A DNA stretch of 64,000 bases from positions 1,736,001 through 1,800,000 of the forward strand of contig NZ_JACCAB010000001.1 of assembly GCF_013408925.1 (NCBI RefSeq). Direction: 5' to 3'. This DNA is from Pedococcus badiiscoriae. GTDB taxonomy: Bacteria > Actinomycetota > Actinomycetes > Actinomycetales > Dermatophilaceae. The notes under the pieces are model-generated. The model searched no databases and was not told the origin of the DNA. It saw only the letters and a program-made list of their open reading frames with translations. Positions 9,557-18,787 of the stretch are shown piece by piece (the first letter of the stretch is position 1; each line of letters starts with the position of its first letter). The position numbers were made by a program, and so were the translations under genes.

Positions 9557-10888
9557 ATGCTCGAGCAGAAGCGCGTCCTCGCCACCAGCATCCCCGGCCC
9601 CAAGAGCCAGGCCCTCCAGCAGCGCAAGCTCGCTGCGGTGTCGGCCGGCGTCGGCACCGGACTCCCGGTCTACATCGAGCAGGCGGCGGGCGGGATCCTG
9701 CGCGACGTCGACGGCAACCAGCTGATCGACTTCGGCTCGGGCATCGCTGTGACGACGGTGGGCAACGGCAACCAGCGCGTCATCGACGCGGTCACCGCGC
9801 AGATCAACGACTTCACCCACACCTGCTTCATGGTCACGCCCTACGAGGAGTACCTCGAGGTCGCCGAGGCGCTGGCCGAGGTCACCCCCGGGACGCACGA
9901 GAAGCGTTCTGCGCTCTTCAACTCCGGCTCCGAGGCCGTGGAGAACGCCGTCAAGGTCGCCCGGCACTTCACCGGTCGCCAGGGGGTCGTCGCGTTCGAC
10001 CACGCCTACCATGGGCGCACCAACCTGACGATGGGCCTGACCGCCAAGAACATGCCCTACAAGCACCGGTTCGGGCCCTTCGCGAGCGAGATCTACCGCG
10101 TGCCGATGGCCTACCCCTACCGCTGGCCGACGGGGCCCGAGGCCTGCGCCGACGAGGCGTTCGCGGAGTTCGTGGACCTCGTCCACGCCCAGGTCGGCGA
10201 GGACAACACGGCGGCCGTCATCCTCGAGCCGATCCAGGGCGAGGGCGGGTTCATCGTGCCGGCGCCCGGCTTCATGAAGAAGGTCTCGGACTGGTGCACC
10301 GAGCAGGGGATCCTGTTCATCGCCGACGAGGTGCAGACCGGGTTCTGCCGCACCGGTGACTGGTTTGCCTCCGACCACGAGCAGGTCGTCCCCGACCTCA
10401 TCACCACCGCCAAGGGCATCGCCGGAGGTATGCCGCTGGCCGCCCTCACCGGTCGCGCCGACGTCATGGACGCCATCCACGTCGGGGGCCTCGGCGGCAC
10501 GTACGGCGGGAACCCGGTCGCCTGCGCCAGCGCCCTCGCCGCGATCGAGACGATGAAGACCGACGACCTGTGCGGTCGGGCCCGCGCCGTCGAGGCCCTG
10601 TTCCGCCCGCGGCTCGAGGCGCTGGCCGACAAGTACGACGTGATCGGCGACATCCGTGGCCGCGGGGCGATGCTGGCGGTCGAGCTCGTCAGCGACCTCG
10701 AGCACAAGACCCCCGACGCGGACCTCACCGGGCGGATCAACAAGGCCTGCCACGCCGCAGGTCTCGTGACGCTGACCTGCGGCACCTTCGGCAACGTCTT
10801 CCGGTTCCTGCCGCCGCTGTCGGCGGGCGACGACCTGCTGTCCGAGGGGCTCGACATCCTCGAGGACGCGTTCGCCCAGTCCGTCTGA
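9557..10888 (+). CDS. gabT: 4-aminobutyrate aminotransferase
   Basis: A 443-residue class-III PLP aminotransferase. It moves the amino group of GABA to 2-oxoglutarate, giving succinate semialdehyde and glutamate. The PLP-binding signature is LFIADEVQTGFCRTGDWFASDH, with the Schiff-base Lys in TAKGIAGGMPLAA (residue 286). NSGSEAVENAVKVARHFTGR binds the cofactor phosphate and GGTYGGNPVACAS closes the site. The N-terminus VLATSIPGPKSQALQQRK is typical of bacterial GabT. ATG at 9557 is the only start giving the family length. It is followed by a strong hairpin terminator. No gabD or transporter is adjacent, so it appears monocistronic. Confidence 0.92.
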   Translation: MLEQKRVLATSIPGPKSQALQQRKLAAVSAGVGTGLPVYIEQAAGGILRDVDGNQLIDFGSGIAVTTVGNGNQRVIDAVTAQINDFTHTCFMVTPYEEYLEVAEALAEVTPGTHEKRSALFNSGSEAVENAVKVARHFTGRQGVVAFDHAYHGRTNLTMGLTAKNMPYKHRFGPFASEIYRVPMAYPYRWPTGPEACADEAFAEFVDLVHAQVGEDNTAAVILEPIQGEGGFIVPAPGFMKKVSDWCTEQGILFIADEVQTGFCRTGDWFASDHEQVVPDLITTAKGIAGGMPLAALTGRADVMDAIHVGGLGGTYGGNPVACASALAAIETMKTDDLCGRARAVEALFRPRLEALADKYDVIGDIRGRGAMLAVELVSDLEHKTPDADLTGRINKACHAAGLVTLTCGTFGNVFRFLPPLSAGDDLLSEGLDILEDAFAQSV

Positions 10889-10966
10889 GGGCTTTCGTCA
10901 GCCAGTGTTTACGCGGTCGTTGCGTGTCGGTCACCGGCCGGGTCTGTTGCCCCTGTTACAAAAGGT

Positions 10967-10999
10967 GAGACCCGGCCAAGTATGAGTTGGCCGGGTCTC
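10967..10999 (+). terminator. Hairpin terminator after gabT
   Basis: A perfect 13-bp stem, GAGACCCGGCCAA with TTGGCCGGGTCTC, and a 7-nt loop. There is only a weak T-run, so it may work as a bidirectional hairpin between the convergent gabT and mycothiol-enzyme genes. Confidence 0.85.
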
Positions 11000-11035
11000 G
11001 TGTCTCCCGAGGGAGGCCGGCCTCCCGTCATCTGA

Positions 11036-11806
11036 TCAGAACGGCACGAACGTCGCCATCAGACCCGTGCCGGAGCCACGTCCGGACAGGATGCGACAGA
11101 ACTCCTGGGCGTCCAGGCTGATCGACTCACCGGCCGCGCCCGACGACCAATGGCCGCCGGCAGGCCCGGTCAGGGTGAGGTCGTAGGGCTGTCCGTGCCG
11201 GAGAGCCCACTCCGCCACCACGTCGGCGACGATGACGCCATCGTGTGTCTCGGTCAGCTCCATGGGTCGACCCAGCGCATGCGCGATGTCGCTGCGGTGC
11301 ATCCACGGGTCGCGGGTCAGGATCGTGTCAGTCAGGAAACCCAGCCTCCAGCGCTCGAGGCTCGCGCCGTCCGGGCCACTGTCGGTGACGGTGAGTGCCC
11401 GCATCAACCCTGGTCGTCGCCGGCGCCCGGCCACTGCCTTGGGCCCGATGCGCTGCACCGCCGCAACGAGATCCGCGACGCTCAGGTGCTCGTGCTTGCG
11501 CACCTGGTGGGCGGTGAGCTCGTCGATCTGGGGGCGTCCCGACCGCTTGGACGCCCGAGCGGCGCGGGCGAGCTGGCGTGCCATCTCAGGAAGCGACGCA
11601 CCGAGCTCGGCCATCCCGAGCGTGTGCCCGGCCATGTCGCGAACCGTCCAGCCGGTACAGCTGGTCGGTGCCTGCCAGTCCTGGTTGGTCAGGCCCACGA
11701 GCACGCCGGCGAAGCGGGAGTACTCTTCGGCGGCCAGCGCCATGGCGGTCTCGCGGTCGAACCGCGTGTCGTGGATCGTGGTGCGGTCTGCGAGCTGCGT
11801 GGGCAT
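11036..11806 (-). CDS. DinB/maleylpyruvate-isomerase-like mycothiol-dependent family protein
   Basis: A 256-residue protein of the mycothiol-dependent maleylpyruvate isomerase/DinB fold. The N-terminal bundle carries the diagnostic CTGWTVRDMAGHTLGMAEL motif (residues 47-65), whose Cys/Asp/His region surrounds the metal site, and later HRSDIAHALGRPMELT. The C-terminal part (LTLTGPAGGHWSSG) looks like the sterol-carrier-type domain common in this family. Its substrate is unknown. The start is set by the Shine-Dalgarno GAGGAGA just before the ATG. It lies 10 bp after the TetR gene on the same strand and is probably the regulator's own target. Confidence 0.75.
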   Translation of the reverse strand: MPTQLADRTTIHDTRFDRETAMALAAEEYSRFAGVLVGLTNQDWQAPTSCTGWTVRDMAGHTLGMAELGASLPEMARQLARAARASKRSGRPQIDELTAHQVRKHEHLSVADLVAAVQRIGPKAVAGRRRRPGLMRALTVTDSGPDGASLERWRLGFLTDTILTRDPWMHRSDIAHALGRPMELTETHDGVIVADVVAEWALRHGQPYDLTLTGPAGGHWSSGAAGESISLDAQEFCRILSGRGSGTGLMATFVPF

Positions 11807-11816
11807 GACGGTCTCC

Positions 11817-12395
11817 TCAAAATCCGAATTGGTCGGCGAGCATGCCGATGGCCCGATCGAGCTGCCGGGCATAACGGTCACCGCCGGGGTCATTGGCCAG
11901 CTGGGCATCGACGAGGCCTCCGACGACCGCCGAGTAGAGGTCGAGGTCCGCTTCCGCGGTCACGCCGATGCTGGCGAGCAGGGTGCGGCTCAGCTCCCAG
12001 ACTGCGAGGGAGGGCGCATACGCCTCCGGACTGGGCTGGAAGTCAGCGCTGATGCGGGCGTTCATCAGCTGGTTGCGGGCTTGGTCGGCGACCGCGTAGT
12101 CGAAGTAGGCGCGTCCCATCACGGTCATCGCCACCCGCGGGTCACCAGGAAGACCGGGGCCGGCCGCGGCGTGCAGTGCCTCGAGACAGCCCTGCCACGC
12201 CTGGGCGAACATTGCGTCGTAGATGGCGTTCTTCGACGCGAAGTGCGAGTAGAGGGACGGTGGGCGCATGCCAACGCGGTCGGCGACGTCCTTGAGGGTG
12301 ATGGCAGCGATGCCCTTCTCCTGGGCGACTTCCCAGGCGGAGGTGAGGATCTCCCGCCGGGTTGCCTCACGCCGTTCGGCTACCCTATCGCGCAT
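11817..12395 (-). CDS. TetR-family transcriptional regulator
   Basis: A 192-residue TetR-type repressor. The HTH lies at about 11-55 (RREILTSAWEVAQEKG...ITLKDVADRVGMRPPSLYSHFASKNAIYDAMF). The C-terminal domain (from about 65) is a TetR_C-like ligand domain with FDYAVADQARNQLMN. ATG at 12395 gives the usual spacing to the HTH. ATG 12410 and a TTG at 12446 are alternatives, but TTGACA at 12446-12441 looks more like a -35 box than a start. A CTAAC-ATG-GTTAG palindrome overlaps the start region and is a likely autoregulatory operator. The mycothiol-dependent enzyme gene follows after 10 bp. Confidence 0.85.
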   Translation of the reverse strand: MRDRVAERREATRREILTSAWEVAQEKGIAAITLKDVADRVGMRPPSLYSHFASKNAIYDAMFAQAWQGCLEALHAAAGPGLPGDPRVAMTVMGRAYFDYAVADQARNQLMNARISADFQPSPEAYAPSLAVWELSRTLLASIGVTAEADLDLYSAVVGGLVDAQLANDPGGDRYARQLDRAIGMLADQFGF

Positions 12396-12403
12396 CGGAT
12401 CAA

Positions 12404-12446
12404 CTAACATGGTTAGGATGGTGCGCCGGTCGGCGTTCGTTGTCAA
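12404..12446 (-). promoter_or_regulatory. Candidate promoter and TetR operator
   Basis: A consensus -35 hexamer TTGACA (12446-12441) is followed by a palindrome CTAAC-ATG-GTTAG at 12404-12416, just before the preferred TetR start. A clear -10 hexamer is not visible at ideal spacing. A palindrome over the transcription start of a tetR gene is the usual layout for autorepression; the assignment is inference. Confidence 0.5.
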
Positions 12447-12494
12447 GGGCGACCACGGTGGCTCGACAGGCGGGCACTGTCCGTCTCTCCTGGC

Positions 12495-14648
12495 TCAGAG
12501 CAGCTCCGCGAGGAGGTCGCCGGCCCTGGCTGCGCCGTCGTCCTCGACCGGCCGGTAGTCCACCGCCCTGCCGAGGTTCGCGACAATCGCAGCAGCCAGG
12601 CCGTCGGGGTCGGCCGCCTCGTCGTAGGGCAGGAGCTGACCCGCGCGGTATCGCTCGAGCCTGTGCCGCACGTGGAAGTTCTGCTCGAAGTGGTGCCGCA
12701 GCGGGACGTAGAGGAACGGGGTGCGGCTCGCGGTCAGCTCCATGCAGGTGGTGAGGCCGCCCTGGACGACCGCCAGGTCCGCGGCTGCGAGGTGCTTGTA
12801 GAGCTCGGGCACCATTCCTCGGACGGTCACGCCGCGTCGCCGGGGCACGCTCGCCGGGCTGATGCGCGGCCCGGTCACGACGAGGAAGCGGAGCTCCGCG
12901 ACCTGCCGCCGAGCCAGTGGCACGGCGTCGAGCACCCGCTTCAGCAGGGGCGTCCCCACCCCGGAACCACCGACGGTGACCACGCAGAGGGGCCTCTCCG
13001 CGGCATACCCGAGGTCGGCGCGCAGCCGGTCACGGTCGGCGACCTCGGGCTGGCTGAACCCGGTGACGTAGCCGGCGAAGTCGAAGTTCGCCTCGGTCCA
13101 CTCACGGATCCCCGGCAGCCCCGGACCGAACGTGTCGGGGACGAGATCGTCGGGAGACCCGACGAAGATCGACCGGTCACGCACCCAGCGGTGCCGCGCC
13201 CGGTGCTCGAGCATCTGCGCGTTGTAGTCGGCGGTCAGCGCGGCCTCGGCCGCTCCGCCGTCGGGCATCGGCAGCCACCCCACGAAGTCGGTCATCCACG
13301 CGAAGGGGAACCTCTTGAGCTCCGGGTTCTCGTGCAGGAAGTAGTCCAGGTCCCAGGCCTCGTCCCCGACGACGAGGTCGTAGGGCTCGTCGCGGACGAC
13401 GTCGTCGAAGACCATGAAGTTGTTCACCAGGATCTCGTCCATCCGGCGCAGCGTCTGGAAGGCGTGCAGGTCGTGCTCGCCCGCCTCGTGCTCGATGTGG
13501 GCCGACTCGTTGGCCAGCCAGGCCGAGGCGGGATGGACGCGCTCACCTGCCCTCTCCAGCACGGTGGTCACGGGGTGCTGCGCGAGCCAGTCGATCTCGA
13601 GGTCCGGGTGACGCTTGCGCAGCTCGTCGGCGATGGCGAGGTCACGACGGGCATGCCCCAGCCCAATGGGGGAGGACAGGAAGAGCGCGCGCCGCCGACG
13701 CCGGGCGGCGCGAGTCCAGCTCGGGCGAAGCGCGGCCGCCTGGGCCGCGGGGGCACCAGCGCAGCGCTCGGTGAAGTCGCGGATCAGGTGGTTGACGACG
13801 ACCGGGTGGCGAGCGGAGGGCCCGTGTCCGGACCCTTCCAACAGCACGACCGACGCACCTGTCAGCTCCGCGATCCGGTGGCTGACGGAGACGGGCGAGA
13901 TCGCGTCGTGCGTCCCGTGGACGAGCAGGACCGGGCAGCTGACGCGTGCACAGACCTCCTCGATGGGCGTCACCGGGATGCCGTCGAAACCGTGCATCCC
14001 CGCGCTGGCATCGGCGACGGTCTGCGGGGTGGTCTCCAGCGACCAGTCGACTGCATCCTCGACCTGCTTGGTGGAGTGTGGCTCGACGAACATCTGGCCG
14101 AAGAAGAACTCCACGAAGTCCCTGTAGCCGTCCTCGAGCCAGTACTGCCGGTTGTACTTGGCCCACCCTTCGGTGCCCCTCACCGGGCCCTCCCAGTCGA
14201 CGACGTCCCGACCCGCCCTGGGGACCTGGACGTTGCTGGAGCCGCCGATGCCGAGCAGGCCCGCCATCCGGTCGGGGTGCGCGGCGGCCAGGTGGAGCCC
14301 CCACGTCAGCCCCCAGGACAGGCCGACCACCACGGCCCGCGCGGTCTCAGTGGCGTCAAGCACGGCGAGGGCGTCGGCGGCGTACTCCCCGTCGGTGTAT
14401 GCCGCCGCGCCCACCGGCCGGTCGGACCGGCCGTTCCCCCGCCCGTCGAAGGTGACCACGCGGAAATGCCTTGCCAGGTAACCGATCTGGCCCTTCCACA
14501 CGCGGGAGTGGACCACCGTCCAGGTCGGCAGGAGCAGGACGGTGGTGCCCCCCTGGCCATAGACCGCATAGCTCACCGTGACGCCGTCGCGGGTGACGGT
14601 GCCCGTGCTGCCCGGCTCCACTGCCGGTGCCTGCGGCCGTGTTGTCAT
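12495..14648 (-). CDS. Alpha/beta hydrolase fused to a GT-B glycosyltransferase
   Basis: A 717-residue two-enzyme fusion. Residues 8-290 form an alpha/beta hydrolase: VLLLPTW oxyanion region, FDGRGNGRSDRP, nucleophile elbow VGLSWG with Ser, acid in LVHGTHDAISP, and His in LEGSGHGPSARHP. After an Arg/Ala linker (about 291-320), residues 320-717 form a GT-B glycosyltransferase like macrolide or MurG-type enzymes. This part has FLSSPIGLGHARRDLAIADELRKR at its start, CVVTVGGSGVGTPL, then VRGMVPELYKHLAAADLAVVQGGLTTCMELTA and PLRHHFEQNFHVRHRL, the nucleotide-sugar site. The fusion suggests linked hydrolysis and glycosylation of one small molecule, unidentified. The methyltransferase gene lies 28 bp upstream on the same strand. 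Confidence 0.8.
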   Translation of the reverse strand: MTTRPQAPAVEPGSTGTVTRDGVTVSYAVYGQGGTTVLLLPTWTVVHSRVWKGQIGYLARHFRVVTFDGRGNGRSDRPVGAAAYTDGEYAADALAVLDATETARAVVVGLSWGLTWGLHLAAAHPDRMAGLLGIGGSSNVQVPRAGRDVVDWEGPVRGTEGWAKYNRQYWLEDGYRDFVEFFFGQMFVEPHSTKQVEDAVDWSLETTPQTVADASAGMHGFDGIPVTPIEEVCARVSCPVLLVHGTHDAISPVSVSHRIAELTGASVVLLEGSGHGPSARHPVVVNHLIRDFTERCAGAPAAQAAALRPSWTRAARRRRRALFLSSPIGLGHARRDLAIADELRKRHPDLEIDWLAQHPVTTVLERAGERVHPASAWLANESAHIEHEAGEHDLHAFQTLRRMDEILVNNFMVFDDVVRDEPYDLVVGDEAWDLDYFLHENPELKRFPFAWMTDFVGWLPMPDGGAAEAALTADYNAQMLEHRARHRWVRDRSIFVGSPDDLVPDTFGPGLPGIREWTEANFDFAGYVTGFSQPEVADRDRLRADLGYAAERPLCVVTVGGSGVGTPLLKRVLDAVPLARRQVAELRFLVVTGPRISPASVPRRRGVTVRGMVPELYKHLAAADLAVVQGGLTTCMELTASRTPFLYVPLRHHFEQNFHVRHRLERYRAGQLLPYDEAADPDGLAAAIVANLGRAVDYRPVEDDGAARAGDLLAELL

Positions 14649-14676
14649 CAGCTCAGTGTGCGCCGCGTCGCGCCGG

Positions 14677-15756
14677 TCAGGGCCGGACTTCGAGGACCCT
14701 GTTGAACGGCGTCTGCGCCACCGAGGCAAACCTCGAGAACCCGCTCGTCGTCACGACGTCGCGAATCCGGGCCGGCCCGGCCTGGGTGCCGAGTGCGAGG
14801 CCCACGTCCTGGGCCAGTGACGACGGCGTGCAGAGCAGCGTGGAGAAGCCGTAGTAGGCACGACCCACCGGGTTGAGGTTGTCGCTGACCGTGTCGCCGG
14901 CCATCGGCTCGACCACCATCCAGGTGCCGTCGGGCGCGATCGCCTGACGGACGTGCCTTGCGGCGCCGACCGGGTCGCCCATGTCGTGCAGCGCGTCGAA
15001 GGTGGTGACGAGGTCGAAGCCGGATCCGGTGAACGCGGTCGCCTCTGCCACCTCGAACGTCACCCGGTCGGCCACCCCAGCGTCCTGTGCGCGCTGCCGG
15101 GCCGCCTCGATCGAGGCCCCGTGGTAGTCGGAACCCACGAACGTCGAGTTCGGGTAGGCCTGAGCCATGATGATCGTCGAGGCGCCGTAGCCACAGCCGA
15201 TGTCGGCGACCCTGGCGCCACGGTCGAGCTTGTCGACCACGCCGTCGAGGGCGGGCAGCCACTCGCCCACCAGGTGCGCGTTGTACATCGTGCGGAAGAA
15301 CCTCTCGCAGCCGTCGTGCACGTCACCGTGGTGCTCGTGCCAGCCGACCCCGGACTGGTTGCGTGCCGCCTGCAGGATGCTGTCGGTGTCGTGCGTGGTC
15401 CCCAGGGCGATCTGGAAGAACCCCGGCAGGTATGCCGGGCTGCTGGGGTCGGTGAGCGCGGCCGCCTGCTCCGGGGGGAGCGTGTAGCGACCCGTGGAGG
15501 CGTCGTACTCGACGTAGCCGCCGGCCGCCTGGGCGTTGAGCCACTCCCGGGCGTAGTGCTCGTCGGTGCTGGTGTCCTGGGCCAGTCGGGAGGGGGTCGT
15601 CGGCCCCGAGGCGGCCATCGCCTGGTAGTACCCGAGCTTGTCGCCCATCACGACCAGAGCCGTGTTGAGGGTGGCGCCGACCTCGTCGACGGCCTTGAAG
15701 ACGAAGGCCATCAGCTTCTCGACATCGATCGCGGGAGCATCGTGCAGTGCAGTCAT
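14677..15756 (-). CDS. Class I SAM-dependent methyltransferase with N-terminal winged helix
   Basis: A 359-residue methyltransferase. The N-terminal 100 residues are an O-methyltransferase-style dimerisation/winged-helix region (MGDKLGYYQAMAASGPTTPSRLAQ...REWLNAQAAGGYV). The SAM-binding core at about 170-300 has motif I VADIGCGYGASTIIMAQAYP, an acidic FVGSDYH loop and motif DLVTTFDALHDMGDP. The substrate is not apparent. It is upstream of the hydrolase-glycosyltransferase fusion (28 bp gap, same strand), so both may modify the same compound, and it is divergent from a degenerate LAL-type regulator. A 12-bp unit (GGGCCGCAGTGG) is repeated just upstream of its start, around 15779-15802. Confidence 0.78.
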   Translation of the reverse strand: MTALHDAPAIDVEKLMAFVFKAVDEVGATLNTALVVMGDKLGYYQAMAASGPTTPSRLAQDTSTDEHYAREWLNAQAAGGYVEYDASTGRYTLPPEQAAALTDPSSPAYLPGFFQIALGTTHDTDSILQAARNQSGVGWHEHHGDVHDGCERFFRTMYNAHLVGEWLPALDGVVDKLDRGARVADIGCGYGASTIIMAQAYPNSTFVGSDYHGASIEAARQRAQDAGVADRVTFEVAEATAFTGSGFDLVTTFDALHDMGDPVGAARHVRQAIAPDGTWMVVEPMAGDTVSDNLNPVGRAYYGFSTLLCTPSSLAQDVGLALGTQAGPARIRDVVTTSGFSRFASVAQTPFNRVLEVRP

Positions 15757-15855
15757 GGTGTGTCCTTTCAGTGGTGCGGGCCGCAGTGGCGGGCCGCAGT
15801 GGTGGTGTCCTTCGCGACGCTAGGGCGGCCGCCGAGGTCGGCGAATCCGGTGACC

Positions 15856-15884
15856 CCCCTAGTGAAATCCGAGGGTCCCCTAGT
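15856..15884. promoter_or_regulatory. Direct repeat CCCCTAGT in a divergent promoter region
   Basis: CCCCTAGT occurs at 15856-15863 and 15877-15884, 21 bp apart (two helical turns), between the methyltransferase and the LAL-type regulator. Phased direct repeats are typical of activator binding sites. The natural candidate is the adjacent LuxR-type regulator, which now looks broken. Inference only. Confidence 0.45.
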
Positions 15885-15915
15885 CATCGGTCGCTGATCT
15901 GGTCAGACTGACGGG

Positions 15916-17998
15916 GTGCTCGTGGGGCGCGAGGTGGAGCAGCGGGTCATCGATCAGCTGCTTGCCGGTGCGCGGGTCGGGGACAGCGGGGTGCTCGTCA
16001 TCTCCGGTGATCCCGGGATCGGCAAGACGGGGCTGCTCGCCCACACCCGGGCCCGAGCCACGGGGATGCGCATCCTCTCGGCCCGGGGAGTCGAGGCCGA
16101 GCGTGAGGTCGCCTTCGGCGGTCTTCACCAGCTCTGCGCTCCCCTGCTACCACTGCTCGACGAGCTCCCGGGGCCGCAGTCGGAGGCCCTCGCAGTCGCG
16201 CTCGCGGTGCACTCCGGGCCCACTCCGGAGCGCTTCGCCGTCGGCGCTGCCGTGCTCGGCCTGCTGACCCGGGCCGCCGACGAGGAGCCGCTGGCGCTGG
16301 TCGTCGACGACGCGCACCTGTTCGACGACTCGTCGGCCCAAGCGCTCGCCTTCGCCGCCCGACGGCTGGTCAGCGACCGGGTCGCGGTCGTCGTGGCGCT
16401 TCGTCCCGTCGGCGACTCGCCCCTGGCCAGCCTGCCCACCCTCCACCTCGGGCCGCTGACCATGGAGAGCACCCGCACGCTCCTGGAGGGCGCTGGCGCA
16501 GTGCGGTGGACGTCAGAGCGGATCGCCCGGTTCCACGAGGCCACCGGCGGCAACCCGCTGGCGATCCTCGACCTGGCCGGTGAAGCGGAGCGGCTCGCAG
16601 CCGCCCCGGCCCACACGCCCGTCGCCCTCACCGGCGCCCTGCTCGCGGCATACTCGCGCAAGGCGCTGGCGCTGTCGGCAGAGGCGGGCACCGCCCTGCT
16701 CCTGGCGGCCACGGACAACCACGACCTGGCGGCGCTGGACCGTGCCTGCCGGGCAGCCGGTGTGGGCCTGGCTTCGCTCGAGGAGGCAGAGCGGGCCGGC
16801 CTTGTGCGACTGACCGGGGGCTCGGTGGAGTTCCGCCACCCGTTGGTGCGTGCCGCGGTCTACGGCGAAGCCGACCCGACCGCGCGCAGGCGGGCGCACC
16901 GGCTGCTGGCGGCCGCGGTCGCACCTGACGAGCTGGACCGGCGGGCCTGGCACCGTGCCGAGGCGGCCGTCGGGCCGGACTCCGAGGCCGCCGAGCTGCT
17001 CGAGGCGGCCGCCGAGGCGGCCGGTCGGAGAGGGGCCAACGCCGTGGCCGCGGCCCAGCTGGTCCGGTCGGCGGCCCACACGGCCGACGCCGGTCTGCGC
17101 GGGGCTCGGCTGCTGCGGGCCGGGGACCAGGCCTGGTTGGCCGGCGCCACCGACGACGCCACCCGGCTGCTGCGGCAGTCCCTGGGTCTGGCCGCGACCC
17201 CATTGGAGCGCGCGCGCGTGCTGGGCAGGTTGGGCACCATCGAGGCGCGCTGCGGCTCACTCGAACAAGCCAAGGACCTGCTGTTCGCCGCGGCTGCGGA
17301 GGCGACTCCACTCGACCCGGACGCGGCAGCGGTGCTGCTCGCCGATGCCATCGAGGCCTGCTTCTACCTGTGCGACTCAGCCTCGGCCCTGCGCGCCGTC
17401 GACCAGCTGGCTGACCTGACCGGACCACGGGCGTCGCCGTCCGCACGCCGCATCGGGTGGATGGCCTCGGGTTTCGCCCTCGTCCTGGCTGGACGCGCGG
17501 ACCGTGGTGCCGACCTCGTCAGGGCGGCGATGGCCCAACCCGCCGAGCCTGGTGCCGGCGGCGACCAGTGGCGGTTCCGGTGGGCGTTGATGGGGCCGAT
17601 GTTCCTCCGCGAGGCCGGGGAGGGCCGCGCAGCCATGGCTGAGGCGATTCGGACGGTGCGCACCGTGGTTGCAGTGGGGATCCTGCCGTTCCTACTCACC
17701 CTGATCGCTCGGGACCACGCGGCCTCGGACGGATGGGCTGACGCCGAAGCGGGCTACGCCGAGGCGATCCGGCTCGCGCACGAGACCGGGCACGACAACG
17801 ACCGGGCCCTGGCCCACGCCGGGTTTGCCTGGCTGCTGGCCCGCGAGGGGCGCGCGCAGGAGTCACGGCACCAGTCGCGAGGCGGCGGTGGCGTTGTTCC
17901 TCAGCCCCAAGACCGTCGAGTACCACTTGCGGCACGTCTACATCAAGCTCGGGATCCACTCGCGGGAGGACCTGGCCAGGGCGATGGCCGAGGGCTGA
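15916..17998 (+). pseudogene. LuxR/LAL-type ATPase regulator, broken by internal deletion and frameshift
   Basis: The first 650 or so codons encode a large ATP-binding LuxR-type regulator. Walker A is SGDPGIGKTGLL (about 30-41), Walker B is LALVVDDAHLF, and TPR-like helices run to about residue 655 (LLAREGRAQESRH). At about 17870 the frame changes. The sequence CGCGAGGCGGCG onwards, read one frame over, gives REAAVALFLSPKTVEYHLRH and the rest of a LuxR HTH, ending with TGA at 17996-17998. The region that should join these parts (the end of the TPR domain and the first HTH helices, about 200 residues in relatives) is absent. The undisturbed frame runs on to 18057 as nonsense into the next gene. 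The protein could still bind ATP but not DNA. Confidence 0.8.
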
Positions 17999-18016
17999 CC
18001 GTGACCCTGGGTCGGG

Positions 18017-18781
18017 TCAGCGCGGGGGCATCCGCAGGGCGCCGTCGAGTCGGATGACCTCGCCGTTGAGCATGCCGTTGTCGACGATGTGCGCGACGAG
18101 GCTGGCGTACTCGTCGGGGTTGCCCAGCCGCGAGGGGTGCGGCACCTGGGCCTCGAGGACCGCCGTGGCCTCGGGCGGAAGACCGGCGAGCATCGGGGTC
18201 ATGAACGTCCCGGGAGCCACCGTCATGACCCGGATCGCCTTGTCCGCGAGGTCGCGGGCGGCGCTCAGGGTGAGGCCGACGACGCCCCCCTTGCTCGCGG
18301 CATACGCGGCCTGGCCGATCTGCCCGTCGTAGGCGGCGATCGACGCGGTCATGACGATCACGCCGCGGTCGGCATCGACCGGCTCGTTCTCGAGCATGGC
18401 CGCGGCTGCGAGGCGCAGCACGTTGAAGGTGCCGATGAGGTTGATGTTGATGACGTTCGCGAACTGCTCGAGGGGCAGCGGCCCGCGCTTGCCGACGACC
18501 CGACCCGGCGTGCCGACGCCCGCACAGTTGACCACGATGCGCAGCGTGCCGAGCTCGCGCGCGACGTCGATCGCGGCCTGGACCTGAGCCTCGTCGCGCA
18601 CGTCGGTCGCGACGAACTTCGCCCGGTCGCCGAGCTCCTGCGCCAGGGCCTCGCCGGGCGAGGACGGCAGGTCGAGGATGACCACGGCGGCACCGTCGGC
18701 GTGCAGTCGGCGGACCGTGGCACCGCCGAGACCGCTGGCCCCGCCGGTGACGAGGGCGACGGTGGAATCGTTGATCTGCAA
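18017..18781 (-). CDS. Short-chain dehydrogenase, 3-hydroxyacyl-CoA dehydrogenase type
   Basis: A 254-residue classical SDR. The NAD-binding motif is [20 protein letters not shown] (residues 10-29), with an Asp after the second strand (VVILDLP) indicating NAD preference. [11 protein letters not shown] follows, then the catalytic Ser in [17 protein letters not shown] and YAASKGG with Tyr/Lys. The sequence most resembles type-2 (HSD10-like) 3-hydroxyacyl-CoA or 2-methyl-3-hydroxybutyryl-CoA dehydrogenases. It starts 6 bp downstream of the acyl-CoA dehydrogenase stop, so the pair likely carries out two steps of branched-chain or fatty acyl-CoA oxidation. Confidence 0.85.
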   Translation of the reverse strand: MQINDSTVALVTGGASGLGGATVRRLHADGAAVVILDLPSSPGEALAQELGDRAKFVATDVRDEAQVQAAIDVARELGTLRIVVNCAGVGTPGRVVGKRGPLPLEQFANVININLIGTFNVLRLAAAAMLENEPVDADRGVIVMTASIAAYDGQIGQAAYAASKGGVVGLTLSAARDLADKAIRVMTVAPGTFMTPMLAGLPPEATAVLEAQVPHPSRLGNPDEYASLVAHIVDNGMLNGEVIRLDGALRMPPR

Positions 18782-18787
18782 GGGTTC

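Noticed and set aside
12444..12446. TTG at 12446 as the TetR start codon
   Set aside because: The TTG belongs to a consensus TTGACA -35 box, and starting there adds a tail not expected before the HTH. ATG at 12395 fits better.
12663..14705. A 680-codon plus-strand open frame
   Set aside because: Shadow of the hydrolase-glycosyltransferase fusion on the other strand; Arg/Gly/Pro-rich without domains.
17876..18057. Continuation of the LAL regulator to codon 713 as a genuine C-terminus
   Set aside because: This part is nonsense in that frame, while the adjacent frame spells the end of a LuxR HTH and stops at 17998.
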